Shown here piece after piece: positions 6,131 to 7,145 of a DNA stretch of 7,145 nucleotides. This DNA is from Thiomicrospira sp. UBA5634. Lineage in GTDB: Bacteria > Pseudomonadota > Gammaproteobacteria > Thiomicrospirales > Thiomicrospiraceae. Position 1 is the first letter of the stretch; each line of letters opens with the position of its first letter. A program made the translations under genes and the position numbers. The stretch lies in assembly GCA_002421475.1 (NCBI GenBank), contig DIJW01000229.1, positions 1 to 7,145 on the forward strand, given 5' to 3'. The notes below the pieces were generated by a model. The model was not told the DNA's origin. It searched no databases and saw only the letters and a list, made by a program, of their open reading frames with translations.

Positions 6131-6159
6131 AGGACAAATCAAGTGAAAAATGCTATGAT
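6131..6159 (+). promoter_or_regulatory. Candidate promoter of prfB with extended -10
   Basis: AGGACA (6131-6136, 4 of 6) precedes a 17-bp spacer and TATGAT (6154-6159, 5 of 6). TGC directly before the -10 gives the TGn extended -10 element. Transcription would start near 6166, about 27 nt before the ATG. Just upstream, AGGTTA (6102-6107) and TAACCT (6123-6128) form a short inverted repeat, and CCTTAAGG (6126-6133) is a palindrome that overlaps the -35. Any operator role is speculative. Confidence 0.6.
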
Positions 6160-6192
6160 TCGCGGTTTAAATTTTTGTGTGATTAAAACGTC

Positions 6193-7145
6193 ATGATGGA
6201 ATTAAATCCGATCTATAACTGTATTGAGGATTATCAAGCGCGCAGCCAAGTTCTTCGGGGGTATCTTTGACTACGATACCAAATCTGAGCGTTTGGTTGA
6301 GGTATCGCGCGAGCTGGAAGATCCAAAGATTTGGGATAATCCGCAGCGTGCGCAGAGCTTAGGTAAAGAAAAAGTTCAGTTGGAAAATATTGTTGAGACG
6401 CTGGATAGCTTGAGTGGTGGATTGGCGACTTGCGCCGAGTTGCTTGAAATGGCTGAAGCCGAGCAAGATGAAGGCATGGTTGAAGAAGTTAAAACCGAAC
6501 TAAACGATCTTGGGCAAAAGCTGGATAAGCTTGAGTTCCAAATGATGTTTTCCGGTGAAATGGATCCCAACAATTGTTATGTCGAAATCCAATCCGGCTC
6601 CGGCGGTACCGAAGCGCAAGATTGGGCGAGCATGTTATTGCGTATGTATTTACGCTGGATCGAACGTAAAGGCTTTAAAGCAGAAGTGCTTGAGGTATCG
6701 GATGGTGAAGTCGCCGGTATTAAAGGCGCGACCATCCATGTGGTCGGCGATTATGCATATGGCTGGTTGCGCACCGAAACCGGCGTACACCGTTTAGTGC
6801 GCAAGTCGCCGTTTGATTCGGGTAACCGCCGTCATACTTCATTTGCATCGGTGTTTATTTCGCCGGAAATCGACGATGATGTAGAAATTGATATTAATCC
6901 GGCCGATTTACGCATTGACGTGTATCGCGCGAGTGGTGCCGGTGGACAGCACGTTAACCGAACCGAGTCGGCGGTGCGTATAACCCATTTACCGACCAAC
7001 ACCGTTACACAGTGTCAGAATGGGCGATCACAACACCAAAACAAAGCCGAAGCAATGAAGCAGTTACGCGCTAAACTCTATGAGTTAGAAATGCAAAAAC
7101 GTAATGCGGAAAAGCAGGTGTTGGAAGATTCAAAATCCGATATCG
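6193..7145 (+). CDS. prfB: Peptide chain release factor 2 (RF2), with programmed +1 frameshift; 3' end outside window
   Basis: RF2 reads UGA and UAA stop codons in the ribosome and triggers release of the finished protein. Translation starts at ATG 6193 in one frame for 25 codons, meets in-frame TGA at 6268-6270, shifts +1 and continues from GAC 6269 to the window end. The 317 residues seen match E. coli RF2 up to KSDI, so about 48 residues are missing by comparison. The stop-recognition tripeptide SPF is at 205-207 and the catalytic GGQ at 250-252, both at E. coli numbering. Residue 246 is Ala, the usual residue, unlike the Thr of E. coli K-12. The first of two consecutive ATGs (MMELNP) aligns with MFEINP of E. 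coli. No clear ribosome binding site precedes it. The gene is intact and should not be called a pseudogene. Confidence 0.97.
6256..6271 (+). promoter_or_regulatory. prfB: prfB autoregulatory +1 programmed frameshift site
   Basis: The site reads CGG GGG TAT CTT TGA C. The GGGGG run (6257-6261) is the internal Shine-Dalgarno-like stimulator, three bases before the slippery CTT (6265-6267), and TGA followed by C (6268-6271) is a poor termination context. When RF2 is scarce the ribosome pauses at TGA and slips one base so that full-length RF2 is made. Spacing and codon position (stop at codon 26) are as in E. coli; the only change is C for A before the G run, which may slightly weaken the stimulator. 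Confidence 0.96.

Noticed and set aside
6193..6270. prfB as a pseudogene or sequencing error because of the in-frame TGA
   Set aside because: The stop lies in the exact RF2 frameshift context and the downstream frame matches RF2 at full length for the part seen.

Overview
The window looks like an ordinary chromosomal segment of a sulfur-oxidising, probably chemolithoautotrophic gammaproteobacterium. The closest fit I can suggest is the Thiomicrospira / Hydrogenovibrio / Thiomicrorhabdus group. The clues are a clear soxB, a SulP anion transporter of the kind that can serve bicarbonate uptake in such organisms, and PurL and RF2 proteins of gammaproteobacterial type. The genus is an inference from gene content and remembered family sequences; no search was run.

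Layout, left to right. (1) The 3' end of purL (+), the glutaminase end of the purine enzyme FGAM synthase, followed by an imperfect terminator-like hairpin. (2) A gap of about 175 bp with a candidate promoter flanked by two AGTCGGA direct repeats, then soxB (+), a Tat-exported periplasmic thiosulfohydrolase, closed by a strong terminator. (3) A gap of about 230 bp holding a CCAGGCCTGG palindrome, an AT-rich inverted repeat over the -35 box of a good sigma70-type promoter, and a leader with two potential hairpins. (4) A two-gene operon (+) with a one-base stop/start overlap: a SulP transporter with a STAS domain, then a tandem-domain universal stress protein. It ends in a perfect 16-bp-stem terminator shared with the convergent gene. 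(5) A minus-strand gene for a DUF5610-like protein of unknown function, with CCAGGCCTGG palindromes at both ends. (6) A divergent promoter region, then prfB (+), encoding release factor 2 and cut by the window end. Its in-frame UGA and +1 programmed frameshift site are intact.

How the genes relate: purL and prfB are housekeeping genes. soxB provides one step of periplasmic thiosulfate oxidation, the likely energy source. The SulP-Usp pair is a separate transcription unit; SulP may import bicarbonate or move sulfate, and the sequence does not decide which. No gap reaches 300 bp. I see no mobile element, tRNA, rRNA or CRISPR array.

I found no convincing new multi-gene system. The observation most worth following is the 10-bp palindrome CCAGGCCTGG, present exactly in three of the four true intergenic gaps and absent from coding interiors. 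It behaves like a dispersed genomic repeat. The prfB frameshift site is known biology and should be annotated as such, not as a pseudogene.
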